This document shows positions 1 through 6,121 of a stretch of DNA of 6,121 nucleotides, one piece after another (position 1 is the first letter of the stretch; each line of letters begins with the position of its first letter). A program made the translations under genes and the position numbers. The notes under the pieces are model-generated. The model ran no database searches. It was not told the DNA's origin and worked only from the letters and a program-made list of their open reading frames with translations. This DNA comes from Actinomycetota bacterium (GTDB lineage Bacteria > Actinomycetota > Actinomycetes > Streptosporangiales > Streptosporangiaceae): contig PMST01000577.1 of assembly GCA_003168295.1 (NCBI GenBank), forward strand, positions 15,673 to 21,793, written 5' to 3'.

Positions 1-1229
1 TCGTCGCCCGGCTCGGCGACCCGGTCCGCGGACTGGAGCAGGATCCCCCCGCTCACCGGCCGCCACTCCCCAGGCAGGCCTAGGGGAGCAGATCCCCCCC
101 GGGCCGAGGCGGCCGCGGTGGCCTCGGGGGGAGCGCAGCGCAGCAGGCGGACGTTCTTGCTCGCGGACAGGATGTCCAGCGCCTCGTCGTCGAAGCCGGG
201 CGCGACCACCGCCTCGGTGAACACGTCGGCGATCTGCCGGGCCAGGTCCGCGGTCACCGGCCCGTTGGCCGCGATGACCCCGCCGAAGGCCGAGACCGGA
301 TCGCAGGCGTGCGCCTTGGCGTGGGCGTCGGCCAGGTCGGCGCCGATCGCGATGCCGCACGGGTTGGAGTGCTTGATGATGGCCACGCACGGCGCGGTGA
401 AGTCGTAGGCGGCGCGCCGGGCCGCGTCGGCGTCGACGTAGTTGTTATACGACATGGCCTTGCCGTGCAGCAGTTCGGCGGACGCGATGCCGGACCGGGC
501 GCTCGCACCCGCGGGCCGTTCGGCTACATAAAGAGCCGCCCGCTGGTGCGGGTTCTCGCCGTAGCGCAGGACATCAGCCCGCTGCCACAGGGCACCGGCC
601 ACCGCCGGCCAGCCGCTGTCGCGGGCGACCTCGTCGGGGGCGTAGGCGGACGCGAACCAGGACGCGACGGCGATGTCGTACCGGGCGGTGCGGGCGAACG
701 CCTCGGCGGCCAGGCCGCGGCGCTGATCCAGGGTGAAGCCGCCCTCGGCCAGTGCGGCGAGTATGTCGGCGTACCGGGCCGGGTCGATGATCACGGCCAC
801 CGAGCCGTGGTTCTTGGCCGCGGCGCGGATCATCGACGGACCGCCGATGTCGATCTGCTCCACGCACTGCTCCGGCGAGGCACCGGACGCGACGGTGACC
901 TCGAACGGGTAGAGGTTCGAGACCAGCAGCTGGAACGGCTCGATGCCGAGCCCGGCCAGCTCGGCCTCGTGCCGGGGGTTGGCGGTGTCCGCGAGCAGGC
1001 CGGCGTGCACCCGTGGGTGCAGGGTCTTCACCCGGCCGTCCAGGCACTCGGGAAAGCCGGTGAGCTCCTCGACGGGCGTGACCGGCACCCCGGCCGCGCC
1101 GATCCGGGCCGCCGTGCTGCCGGTGGAGATGATCTCGACGCCGGCCGCGTGCAGCCCGGACGCCAGCTCCTCCAGGCCGGTCTTGTCGTAGACGCTGATG
1201 AGCGCCCGTCTGATCGGGATCCTGGTCAA
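1..1229 (-). CDS. purH: Bifunctional AICAR formyltransferase / IMP cyclohydrolase PurH, C-terminus cut off by the window edge
   Basis: PurH catalyses the last two steps of de novo purine synthesis in the cytosol. It formylates AICAR using 10-formyl-tetrahydrofolate, then closes the ring to give IMP. I translated 409 codons from a TTG at 1229; the family is usually about 520 residues, so roughly the last 110 lie beyond position 1. The N-terminal cyclohydrolase (MGS-like) domain, about residues 1-200, opens with [13 protein letters not shown]. It carries KTLHP (K68), NLYPF (Y107), QIDIGGPS (D127) and AAAKNH (K139), matching the known active-site residues of human ATIC shifted by two. The transformylase domain shows RYGENPHQ at 222-229 and the catalytic Lys-His pair K286-H287 in IKHSNPCG. 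The TTG overlaps the purN stop as TTGA, and a purine-rich AAGGTGAGG lies about 8 nt upstream, so translational coupling to purN is likely. No better in-frame start exists nearby. A short Ala/Gly/Ser-rich insertion precedes the PVSGGILLQ strand. Identity is certain; the TTG start is probable. Confidence 0.97.
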   Translation of the reverse strand, partial: MTRIPIRRALISVYDKTGLEELASGLHAAGVEIISTGSTAARIGAAGVPVTPVEELTGFPECLDGRVKTLHPRVHAGLLADTANPRHEAELAGLGIEPFQLLVSNLYPFEVTVASGASPEQCVEQIDIGGPSMIRAAAKNHGSVAVIIDPARYADILAALAEGGFTLDQRRGLAAEAFARTARYDIAVASWFASAYAPDEVARDSGWPAVAGALWQRADVLRYGENPHQRAALYVAERPAGASARSGIASAELLHGKAMSYNNYVDADAARRAAYDFTAPCVAIIKHSNPCGIAIGADLADAHAKAHACDPVSAFGGVIAANGPVTADLARQIADVFTEAVVAPGFDDEALDILSASKNVRLLRCAPPEATAAASARGGSAPLGLPGEWRPVSGGILLQSADRVAEPGD

Positions 1230-1858
1230 CTGCCGATCCTCACCTTCCTGCCTTGGACGGACCAGCCCTCGCGGACCATCCGGCCGACCGTGCCAACGAG
1301 CAGCGCTCGTTCGGTCACCTTGATGCGCTCATGCAGCGTCGCCTCGTCGTCGTCGTCCGCGACGGGGACCGGGACCTGGGCCAGGATCGGCCCGGAGTCC
1401 ACTCCGTCGTCCACCATCAGGACGGTGCACCCGGTGACCTTGACCCCGTGGGCCAGCGCCTCGCGCACCGCGTGAGCTCCGGGAAACGACGGTAGCAGCG
1501 CCGGATGGGTGTTCACGCAGCGGCCGCCGAAGGCGTCCAGGAACGGCTTGCCGACCAGCTTCATGAACCCGGCCAAGACGATCAGGTCGGGCGCGTACGC
1601 CGCGCACGCGCGGGCCAGCGCCGCATCCCAGTCCTCGCGGGCCGGGTAGTCGGCCAGCCGGACGGTGAAGGCGGGGAGGCCGGCCCGATCGGCTCGCGCC
1701 AGCGCGTTGATCCGGCCCCGGTCCGCGCCGACCGCGACCACCCGTGCTCCGTACTCCGGGTCACCGCAGGCGTCGATCAGGGCCTGCAGGTTGGTTCCCT
1801 CGCCGGACACGAGCACCACCAGGCGGGCGCTATCCATGGTCGCCTTCGGCGCGGGCAT
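1226..1858 (-). CDS. purN: Phosphoribosylglycinamide formyltransferase PurN (GAR transformylase)
   Basis: PurN transfers a formyl group from 10-formyl-tetrahydrofolate to glycinamide ribonucleotide, the third step of de novo purine synthesis. The 210-residue product has the usual length for the family. The phosphate-binding loop SGEGTNLQ is at residues 18-25. The catalytic triad known from E. coli (Asn, His, Asp) is visible as N116 and H118 in [13 protein letters not shown] and D154 in DDGVDSGPI. The ATG at 1858 has AGGGTG about 7 nt upstream. A second ATG at 1837 (residue 8) sits directly before the conserved beta strand and also has a purine-rich stretch upstream, so it is a possible alternative start. 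The gene ends in TGA overlapping the purH TTG, indicating one purN-purH transcript. Upstream, the perM reading frame stops only 9 bp away, and a plus-strand gene starts divergently at 1916. Identity is certain. Confidence 0.98.
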   Translation of the reverse strand: MPAPKATMDSARLVVLVSGEGTNLQALIDACGDPEYGARVVAVGADRGRINALARADRAGLPAFTVRLADYPAREDWDAALARACAAYAPDLIVLAGFMKLVGKPFLDAFGGRCVNTHPALLPSFPGAHAVREALAHGVKVTGCTVLMVDDGVDSGPILAQVPVPVADDDDEATLHERIKVTERALLVGTVGRMVREGWSVQGRKVRIGS

Positions 1859-1867
1859 GCCGTCACC

Positions 1868-3886
1868 CTATGGCACCGGACGAGGAGCTTGCCCGACAGG
1901 GCAGAATAGAAGCCGATGGCCAGATATCAGCCGCCGGGCGGGCGCGGAGCACAGCCGCGAGGGCTGCTCCCGGCCCGGCAGTTGCCACCACCGGACCCGG
2001 CCCTGCGGCAGCGCGCCGTGGCGGCGGTCGCGATGGGCGTGCTCAGCCTGCTCGGCCTGGCGCTCGGCCTCGGCAACCTGCGTCGCGGGGTGCTCGTGGC
2101 CATCGTGACCCTGGTGTTCGGCGCGACCGCGATCTGGCTCGGCGCCGGAGCGAGCCGGCGGGCCCGGCGCAGCGGCACGGCCCGGCCGCGCGGCTCGATC
2201 GCCGGGAGCGTGCTCGGCGGGTTCGGCCTCGCGTTCAGCGCGCTGTGGCTGCTGGTCCTGGCGGTGTTCTGGCCGCAGCTGAACACCTACTACAACTGCA
2301 TGAGTGGCGCGAATACGGTGTCCGCCCAGCAAGCCTGTCACACCCAGCTCAACAATTCGGTCGGCGGCGAGATCAGCGTGCTGAACGGCCGGTAACTCCT
2401 GGTCCGGCTCGTCCCGGTCGGCCCAGGGGTTCAGGTAGATCCGGTGGCCGCCCGCGTCGTCACTCTCGTCGATCACGCCAACCGGGATCCTGGCCGGCTC
2501 GGCCGGCCGGGCCGGGCGCCGGGAATCCGCGCTTACCCCGGATTCCGCGCTTACCCCGGCTTCCTCGGTTTCATCGGACCGGCGACGCCTCGGGAGCCGC
2601 GGGGCGGTCCGCCGCAGGATCAGCCAGTTGGCGCCCGCCGCGGTCAGCGCGGCGGTCACGCCGATCTCGAGCATGGCGACCAGGCCGACCTGCCACCCGG
2701 ACGGCCCGACCGTGGCCAGCCGGCCGTCACCGAGCGGTCCGCCGGCGAAGGCCGCCGCCAGGCCAGCCACGGCGCCGGTGGCCACGCCCGCGGCCAAACC
2801 CCACAGCGCCGCCGCCTCGATCACCGGCGTGGGCGTGACCCGGACCGTCACGATGCCCGCGAACACCCCGGCCAGGTACGGCGTGGCCAGGACCAGGACC
2901 GCCACCCAGGCCGGCCCGGCCGTCCTGGGGCCCGAGGGCAGGGCGGCCAGCATGGGGAAGACGGGGAGCGCACCGAGCGCCGAGCCGGTCGGGGCGACCA
3001 CGGTCCCGGCACCGAATGCGAACCCCGGGCCCAGAACGTAGGCGACGGCCCAGATGATCGCGTTCGGCGCGTAGGCCAGCTGGGCGAGCAGCAGCAGCGC
3101 CGCGCCGGCCGTGCCGGGCGCCAGCGCGTCGGTGGCCGCCTTGACCTCCGGCAGGTGCACGTAGAGAGAGGCGCCGGCCAGGGCCGCGCCGACCGCAGTG
3201 AGCAGGGCGCAGGCACCGAGCATGCCCAGGATGACCGACCGCGGCCGGGCCGGCATCAGGCGGACCAGCCGCGACCACGGGGCCAGCCCGCGGGCGGCGC
3301 CCAGCCCGCCCGCCACCAGCGCGAGCAGGAACGACGCGACGACCGCCTGCCAGAGCGACGGCGCCGCCTGGCTGCTCCGGCTCGCCACCGCCAGGGCTCC
3401 GGCCAGCAGGGTGTAGGGCAGGGCCAGGGCCAGGGCGGCGTAGCCGACGTGCCGTAGCCGGGTGACCCCGCCGGCGCGCACCACCCACCGTCCGGCCAGG
3501 GCCAGCAGCGCGCCGGGCAGCAGGACCAGCCCCAGCGGGAGCATGCCGATCCGCCCGGCGCCGTGGACGGTGACGCCGACATGGTGCGCGACCAGCCACA
3601 GCAGGGCGGCGGTGCGCAGCACCCCGCCGAGCCCGGTGCCGATACCCACGTGCGGGGCGGTGATCCAGCCGATCGCGGTCAGCGTGGTCAACGCGGCGAG
3701 CCCGCTGCCCGCCGCCGCGCACGCGGCGATGCCGCCCGTGACGACCAGCGGCCGCGCGGGCCGCGCCTGGGGCCCGGATCCGGCAGACCCGGAACCGGCA
3801 GACCCCAAGGTGGCAGACCCGGAGGCGGCCGGGGTCCGGGCGTCGTCAGGCTCGCGGGCCGGCGGCGCTTCGGCGGAAACACTCAC
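1868..3886 (-). CDS. perM: PerM/DUF6350-family polytopic membrane protein, with a doubtful C-terminal readthrough extension (the supported part is about 2396-3886)
   Basis: The family is defined by M. tuberculosis PerM (Rv0955), reported to act in cell division and persistence. The role here is inferred from family and gene order. From a GTG at 3886 (upstream in-frame TAG at 3916, weak ribosome binding site) the frame gives 672 residues. Residues 1-46 are a Gly/Ser/Pro/Ala-rich cytoplasmic leader with a pentapeptide repeat. About ten to eleven hydrophobic helices fill 47-425. The segment APNAIIWAVAYVLGPGFAFG (273-292) followed by LPVFPMLAALP (307-317) is the clearest family signature. A basic and acidic tail ends with GGHRIYLNPWADRDEP (479-494). 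Known members are about 450-500 residues, so the protein should end near residue 497. No in-frame stop occurs there. Residues 498-672 are encoded exactly opposite the plus-strand gene at 1916-2395 and are Arg-, Ala- and Pro-rich, as expected of an antisense shadow. The TAG at 1870-1868 lies 9 bp before purN. The core is secure; the extension is doubtful. Confidence 0.82.
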   Translation of the reverse strand: MSVSAEAPPAREPDDARTPAASGSATLGSAGSGSAGSGPQARPARPLVVTGGIAACAAAGSGLAALTTLTAIGWITAPHVGIGTGLGGVLRTAALLWLVAHHVGVTVHGAGRIGMLPLGLVLLPGALLALAGRWVVRAGGVTRLRHVGYAALALALPYTLLAGALAVASRSSQAAPSLWQAVVASFLLALVAGGLGAARGLAPWSRLVRLMPARPRSVILGMLGACALLTAVGAALAGASLYVHLPEVKAATDALAPGTAGAALLLLAQLAYAPNAIIWAVAYVLGPGFAFGAGTVVAPTGSALGALPVFPMLAALPSGPRTAGPAWVAVLVLATPYLAGVFAGIVTVRVTPTPVIEAAALWGLAAGVATGAVAGLAAAFAGGPLGDGRLATVGPSGWQVGLVAMLEIGVTAALTAAGANWLILRRTAPRLPRRRRSDETEEAGVSAESGVSADSRRPARPAEPARIPVGVIDESDDAGGHRIYLNPWADRDEPDQELPAVQHADLAADRIVELGVTGLLGGHRIRATHAVVVGVQLRPEHRQDQQPQRAEREAEPAEHAPGDRAARPGRAAAPGPPARSGAEPDRGRAEHQGHDGHEHPATQVAEAERQAEQAEHAHRDRRHGALPQGRVRWWQLPGREQPSRLCSAPARRLISGHRLLFCPVGQAPRPVP
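1903..1930 (-). promoter_or_regulatory. Candidate sigma-70-type promoter for purN-purH
   Basis: On the minus strand, CTGATA (1930-1925) and TATTCT (1908-1903) are separated by 16 bp. Each matches four of six bases of the TTGACA and TATAAT consensus, and TATTCT fits the actinobacterial TANNNT pattern. Transcription would start near 1896, leaving about 38 nt before the purN ATG. The -35 element lies inside the first codons of the divergent plus-strand gene. This is pattern matching only. If purN is still expressed from the upstream perM transcript, this promoter may be secondary or unreal. Confidence 0.35.
1916..2395 (+). CDS. Small three-helix membrane protein with extracytoplasmic Cys-containing tail, function unknown
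   Basis: This 159-residue product is the only plus-strand gene I support. Its N-terminus (1-33) is rich in Pro, Gly and Arg and probably cytoplasmic. Three hydrophobic segments follow at about 34-53, 58-79 and 95-119. The Arg-rich loop 81-92 fits the cytoplasmic side, which places the C-terminal tail outside. That tail contains two cysteines (C128, C141) around SGANTVSAQQA, possibly a disulfide. The layout resembles the small DUF4190-like membrane proteins common in actinobacteria, but I cannot assign a family or function firmly. Coding support is good: from codon 31 on, only about seven third positions are A or T. The first 30 codons are less biased, with seven A/T endings. The ribosome binding site is weak (AGAAG about 3 nt before ATG). 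The gene lies convergent to perM and divergent from purN, and a perM frame stays open antisense across all of it. No convincing terminator follows it. Confidence 0.8.
   Translation: MARYQPPGGRGAQPRGLLPARQLPPPDPALRQRAVAAVAMGVLSLLGLALGLGNLRRGVLVAIVTLVFGATAIWLGAGASRRARRSGTARPRGSIAGSVLGGFGLAFSALWLLVLAVFWPQLNTYYNCMSGANTVSAQQACHTQLNNSVGGEISVLNGR
2526..2559 (-). repeat. 18-bp tandem duplication within the perM cytoplasmic tail
   Basis: Two copies of TCCGCGCTTACCCCGG (plus-strand reading) start at 2526 and 2544, exactly 18 bp apart. Because the period is a multiple of three, the perM frame is kept and the protein shows GVSAES followed by GVSADS (residues 444-455). It lies in the hydrophilic region after the last membrane helix, where length variation is likely tolerated. 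It looks like a recent in-frame slippage duplication. Confidence 0.8.
3782..3820 (-). repeat. 15-bp tandem repeat (three copies) encoding a Gly/Ser linker in the perM N-terminus
   Basis: GGCAGACCC occurs at 3782, 3797 and 3812 on the plus strand, an exact 15-bp spacing, with partly conserved bases between. Read in the perM frame it gives the five-residue pattern GSAGS GSAGS preceded by the degenerate GSATL, around residues 23-38. The repeat sits in the disordered leader before the first membrane helix. The in-frame period suggests replication slippage under selection for frame. Copy number may vary between strains. Confidence 0.8.
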
Positions 3887-4000
3887 AAACCCGATACTCG
3901 CAACCAGTAACCCCTAGCCCAAACAGGCGCGCCGCAGCCAGGGCCAGGGAAGTGGGGCGCGCGAAGCGCAGCGGGGGTTCCAGCGGGTCGCCCCCCTGGG
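3887..4000. other. sucD-perM intergenic spacer with two nested inverted repeats, possible weak terminator or processing structure
   Basis: This 114-bp gap contains an outer 8-bp inverted repeat: CTAGCCCA at 3914-3921 pairs with TGGGCTAG at 3997-4004, and the right arm includes the sucD stop codon. It also holds an inner 7-bp repeat, GCGCGCC at 3927-3933 and GGCGCGC at 3956-3962. A small GCGC-GAA-GCGC hairpin at 3959-3969 would compete with the inner stem. On the minus-strand transcript the inner stem is followed by CTGTTTGGG, too few T residues for a canonical rho-independent terminator. I see no convincing promoter for perM here, so readthrough from sucCD is possible. The structure is visible in the sequence; its function is inferred. 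Confidence 0.4.
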
Positions 4001-4879
4001 CTAGAAGAGCCCGCGGACCAGGGCGGCGGTCTCGCTGGGGGTCTTGCCCACGCGGACGCCGGCCTTCTCGAGCGCTTCCTTCTTGGCCTGGGCGGTGCCC
4101 GAGGATCCGGAGATGATCGCGCCCGCGTGGCCCATCGTCTTGCCCTCCGGCGCGGTGAAGCCGGCCACGTAGCCCACCACCGGCTTGGTCACGTGCTGCT
4201 CGATGAACGCCCCGGCGCGCTCCTCGGCGTCGCCGCCGATCTCGCCGATCATCACGATCGCGTCGGTCTCCGGGTCCTCCTGGAAGGCTTGCAGGCAGTC
4301 GATGTGCGTGGTCCCGATCACCGGGTCGCCGCCGATCCCGACGGCGGTGGAGAAACCGATGTCGCGCAGCTCGTACATCATCTGGTAGGTCAGCGTGCCC
4401 GACTTGGAGACCAGGCCGATCCGGCCCTCGCTGGTGATGTCGGCCGGGATGATGCCGGCGTTGGACTTGCCCGGCGAGGCGACACCCGGGCAGTTCGGCC
4501 CGATGATCCGGGTGCGGTTGCCCGCGGCGCTCGCGTAGGCCCAGAACTCCGCGGTGTCGTGGACCGGGATGCCCTCGGTGATCACGATGCACAGCGGGAT
4601 GCGGGCGTCGATCGCCTCGATGACCGCGGACTTGGTCCCGGCCGCGGGCACGAACACCACCGACACGTCGGCCCCGGTGGCCGCCATGGTGTCGGCCACG
4701 GTGCCGAAGACCGGCACGTCGACGCCGTTCAGCTCCACCGTCTGGCCGGCCTTGCGCGGGTTGGTCCCGCCTACCACCCGGGTGCCCGCGGCCAGCATGC
4801 GCGCGCCGTGCTTGCTGCCCTCCGAGCCGGTGATGCCCTGGATCATGACCCGGCTCTGGCCGGTCAGGAAGATGGCCAC
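4001..4879 (-). CDS. sucD: Succinyl-CoA synthetase (ADP/GDP-forming), alpha subunit SucD
   Basis: With SucC this subunit interconverts succinyl-CoA and succinate, making a nucleoside triphosphate in the TCA cycle. The alpha subunit binds CoA and carries the phosphohistidine. At 292 residues it is the normal length. The CoA-binding Rossmann loop [11 protein letters not shown] is at 15-25, and GPNCPG is at 127-132. The active-site histidine is H251 in the [15 protein letters not shown] segment (E. coli His246). E213 in IGEIGG corresponds to the glutamate that contacts this histidine. The GTG start at 4879 lies 1 nt after the sucC TGA. AAGGGAG, within the last codons of sucC and 6 nt from the GTG, supports this start and implies translational coupling. 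The TAG stop at 4003-4001 falls inside the outer inverted repeat of the downstream spacer. No unusual feature is seen in the protein. Confidence 0.99.
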   Translation of the reverse strand: MAIFLTGQSRVMIQGITGSEGSKHGARMLAAGTRVVGGTNPRKAGQTVELNGVDVPVFGTVADTMAATGADVSVVFVPAAGTKSAVIEAIDARIPLCIVITEGIPVHDTAEFWAYASAAGNRTRIIGPNCPGVASPGKSNAGIIPADITSEGRIGLVSKSGTLTYQMMYELRDIGFSTAVGIGGDPVIGTTHIDCLQAFQEDPETDAIVMIGEIGGDAEERAGAFIEQHVTKPVVGYVAGFTAPEGKTMGHAGAIISGSSGTAQAKKEALEKAGVRVGKTPSETAALVRGLF

Positions 4880-4880
4880 G

Positions 4881-6077
4881 TCAGGCTCCCTTCGCCGCTG
4901 CGCTGGCTAGTTCGGCGGCCCGCGCGGCCGCGCCGTCCATCGTGCCGACCTGCTCGACCACGCCGATCGCCGCCTCCTCCAGGATGCGCCGGCCCTCGAT
5001 GGCGTTGTTGCCGTCGAGCCGGACCACAATCGGCCGGTCCACGTGGTCACCGCGCTCCTCGAGCATGGCGATGGCCGAGACGATCCCGTTGGCCACCGCG
5101 TCGCAGGAGGTGATCCCGCCGAAGACGTTCACGAACACGCTGCGCACGCTGGGGTCGGACAGCACGATCTCCAAGCCGTTCGCCATCACCTCGGCGGAGG
5201 CCCCGCCCCCGATGTCGAGGAAGTTCGCGGGCCGGATCCCGCCGAACGACTGGCCGGCGTAGGCCACCACGTCCAGGGTGGACATGACCAGGCCCGCGCC
5301 GTTGCCGATGATGCCGACCTCGCCCTCGAGCTTGACGTAGTTGAGGTGCTTGGCCTTGGCCCGGGCCTCGATCGGGTCGGTGCTGCTGAGGTCCTCGAAC
5401 CGGGCGTGCTCCTGGCGGAAGGCGGCGTTGTCATCGAGGGTGACCTTGCCGTCGACGGCGAGCACGACGCCATCCTCGGTTACCGCCATGGGGTTGACCT
5501 CGACCAGCGTGGCGTCTTCGTCCGCGAACATGGCCCACAGCCGCTCGGCCAGCAGCGCGGCTCCTTCGGCCGCGTCGGCCGGGATCCGGCCCGCGGCGAT
5601 GATCTCGGCCGCCTTGACGGCGTCCACGCCGGTCAGCGGGGAGACCGGGATCCGGGCCACCGCCTCCGGGCTGGTGTGCGCGACCTCTTCGATCTCCATG
5701 CCGCCCTGGACCGAGCAGATGGACAGGAACGTGCGGTTGGCCCGGTCCAGCAGGAAGGACAGGTAGTACTCGGCGGCGATGTCGACCGCCTGGGCGATGA
5801 GCACCGAGTGCACAGTGAGGCCCTTGATGTCCATGCCCAGGATCTGGCTGGCCTTCTCGTAGGCCTCGTCCGGGCCGTTGGCCAGCTTCACGCCGCCCGC
5901 CTTCCCACGGCCGCCCGTCTTCACCTGGGCCTTGACCACGACCAGCGGATGACCCTGGGCGGCGAACTCCGCCGCGACCACGCGCGCCTCCTCCGGCGTG
6001 CGGGCAACCTTGCCGGGCTGCACGGGGACGCCGTACTCGGCGAACAGCTCCTTCGCCTGATACTCAAACAGGTCCAC
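4881..6077 (-). CDS. sucC: Succinyl-CoA synthetase (ADP/GDP-forming), beta subunit SucC
   Basis: SucC is the nucleotide- and succinate-binding partner of SucD in the TCA-cycle succinyl-CoA synthetase. The 398-residue product is standard length. An N-terminal ATP-grasp domain (about 1-235) starts [12 protein letters not shown] and contains [16 protein letters not shown] (49-64). The Mg-nucleotide ligands N195 in VEVNP and D209 in AVDGK correspond to E. coli Asn199 and Asp213. The C-terminal ligase domain shows NGAG at 259-262, NFLDIGGGA at 285-293 and [11 protein letters not shown] at 316-326. The GTG start at 6077 has GGAG 7 nt upstream. Residue 20, which contacts the base in characterised enzymes, is Gln here rather than the Pro of E. 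coli. As I recall, that is the residue seen in the GTP-specific mammalian form, so nucleotide preference cannot be assumed to be ATP. It is the first gene of the sucCD pair. Confidence 0.99.
   Translation of the reverse strand: MDLFEYQAKELFAEYGVPVQPGKVARTPEEARVVAAEFAAQGHPLVVVKAQVKTGGRGKAGGVKLANGPDEAYEKASQILGMDIKGLTVHSVLIAQAVDIAAEYYLSFLLDRANRTFLSICSVQGGMEIEEVAHTSPEAVARIPVSPLTGVDAVKAAEIIAAGRIPADAAEGAALLAERLWAMFADEDATLVEVNPMAVTEDGVVLAVDGKVTLDDNAAFRQEHARFEDLSSTDPIEARAKAKHLNYVKLEGEVGIIGNGAGLVMSTLDVVAYAGQSFGGIRPANFLDIGGGASAEVMANGLEIVLSDPSVRSVFVNVFGGITSCDAVANGIVSAIAMLEERGDHVDRPIVVRLDGNNAIEGRRILEEAAIGVVEQVGTMDGAAARAAELASAAAKGA
4886..4892 (-). promoter_or_regulatory. sucD ribosome binding site within the sucC 3' end
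   Basis: AAGGGAG on the minus strand lies inside the final lysine-glycine-alanine codons of sucC, 6 nt before the sucD GTG. It fixes the sucD start and explains why the two genes can be only 1 nt apart. Confidence 0.75.
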
Positions 6078-6084
6078 TCTTAAT

Positions 6085-6088
6085 CTCC
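6085..6088 (-). promoter_or_regulatory. sucC ribosome binding site
   Basis: GGAG on the minus strand lies 7 nt before the sucC GTG and selects that start. The remaining 33 bases to the right edge hold no gene and no convincing -10 or -35 element, so the sucCD promoter probably lies outside the window. Confidence 0.7.
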
Positions 6089-6121
6089 ACTATTTCCGCT
6101 GCTCATAGGGAATCATCCGGG

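Noticed and set aside
309..1475. Long plus-strand open frame opposite purH and purN
   Set aside because: Both minus-strand genes have intact catalytic motifs across this span. The plus frame is Gly/Arg/Val-rich with no family signature and is open only because high-GC genes rarely use TTA, CTA or TCA.
1902..1907. Possible -10 element (CAGAAT) for the plus-strand gene
   Set aside because: It lacks the leading T and has no -35 partner at a usable spacing, so it is too weak to annotate.
2388..2408. Possible terminator hairpin after the small plus-strand gene
   Set aside because: The stem is only five base pairs (GCCGG/CCGGC) with an 11-nt loop and no T tract, which is expected by chance at this GC content.
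1744..2838. Plus-strand frame running across the purN start, the small membrane gene and perM
   Set aside because: It crosses three supported genes in the wrong frame and is Arg/Pro/Gly-rich without any recognisable domain.
2444..3457. Long plus-strand open frame opposite perM
   Set aside because: The translation is Arg/Gly/Gln/Asp-rich low complexity, while the opposite strand encodes clear membrane helices and the DUF6350 signature.
5043..6083. Long plus-strand open frame opposite sucC
   Set aside because: It is antisense to a complete, well-conserved SucC. The composition is typical of a shadow frame and there is no start-site support.
1..6121. Mobile element, CRISPR array, tRNA or other accessory system
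   Set aside because: I saw no transposase motifs, terminal repeats with target duplications, repeat-spacer pattern or tRNA-like cloverleaf. The genes are conserved housekeeping ones with uniform base composition.

Overview
This 6.1 kb window is very GC-rich and densely coding. Third codon positions are almost always G or C, and four of the six genes use GTG or TTG starts. It looks like a chromosomal housekeeping segment from a high-GC Actinomycetota genome. The gene order sucC-sucD-(perM/DUF6350)-purN-purH is the one I recall from Mycobacterium tuberculosis (Rv0951 to Rv0957, with two extra genes there) and related actinobacteria. I cannot place the organism below phylum or class level from the sequence alone.

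Reading along the minus strand, which is the direction of transcription of five of the six genes, the window opens with sucC and sucD (6077 to 4001). They encode the beta and alpha subunits of succinyl-CoA synthetase, a TCA-cycle enzyme. The two genes are 1 nt apart and each has a good ribosome binding site. A 114-bp spacer with two nested inverted repeats follows. Next is a polytopic membrane protein of the DUF6350/PerM family (GTG at 3886), a family linked to cell division in mycobacteria. Then come purN (1858 to 1226) and purH (from 1229 off the left edge). These are two folate-dependent formyl-transfer steps of purine synthesis, translationally coupled through a TTGA overlap.

The unusual spot is between perM and purN. 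A small gene on the plus strand (1916-2395) encodes a three-helix membrane protein with a Cys-containing external tail. It interrupts what is otherwise a co-directional perM-purN-purH block. The perM reading frame has no stop at its expected end. It stays open through the whole antisense of this gene and stops only at 1868, 9 bp before the purN ATG. Codon statistics and protein character say the plus-strand gene is the real coding sequence there. The perM C-terminal extension is therefore either a readthrough artefact of a lost stop or frameshift, or a true nested antisense overlap. I see no mobile element, CRISPR array, tRNA, rRNA or evidently novel defence-like system.
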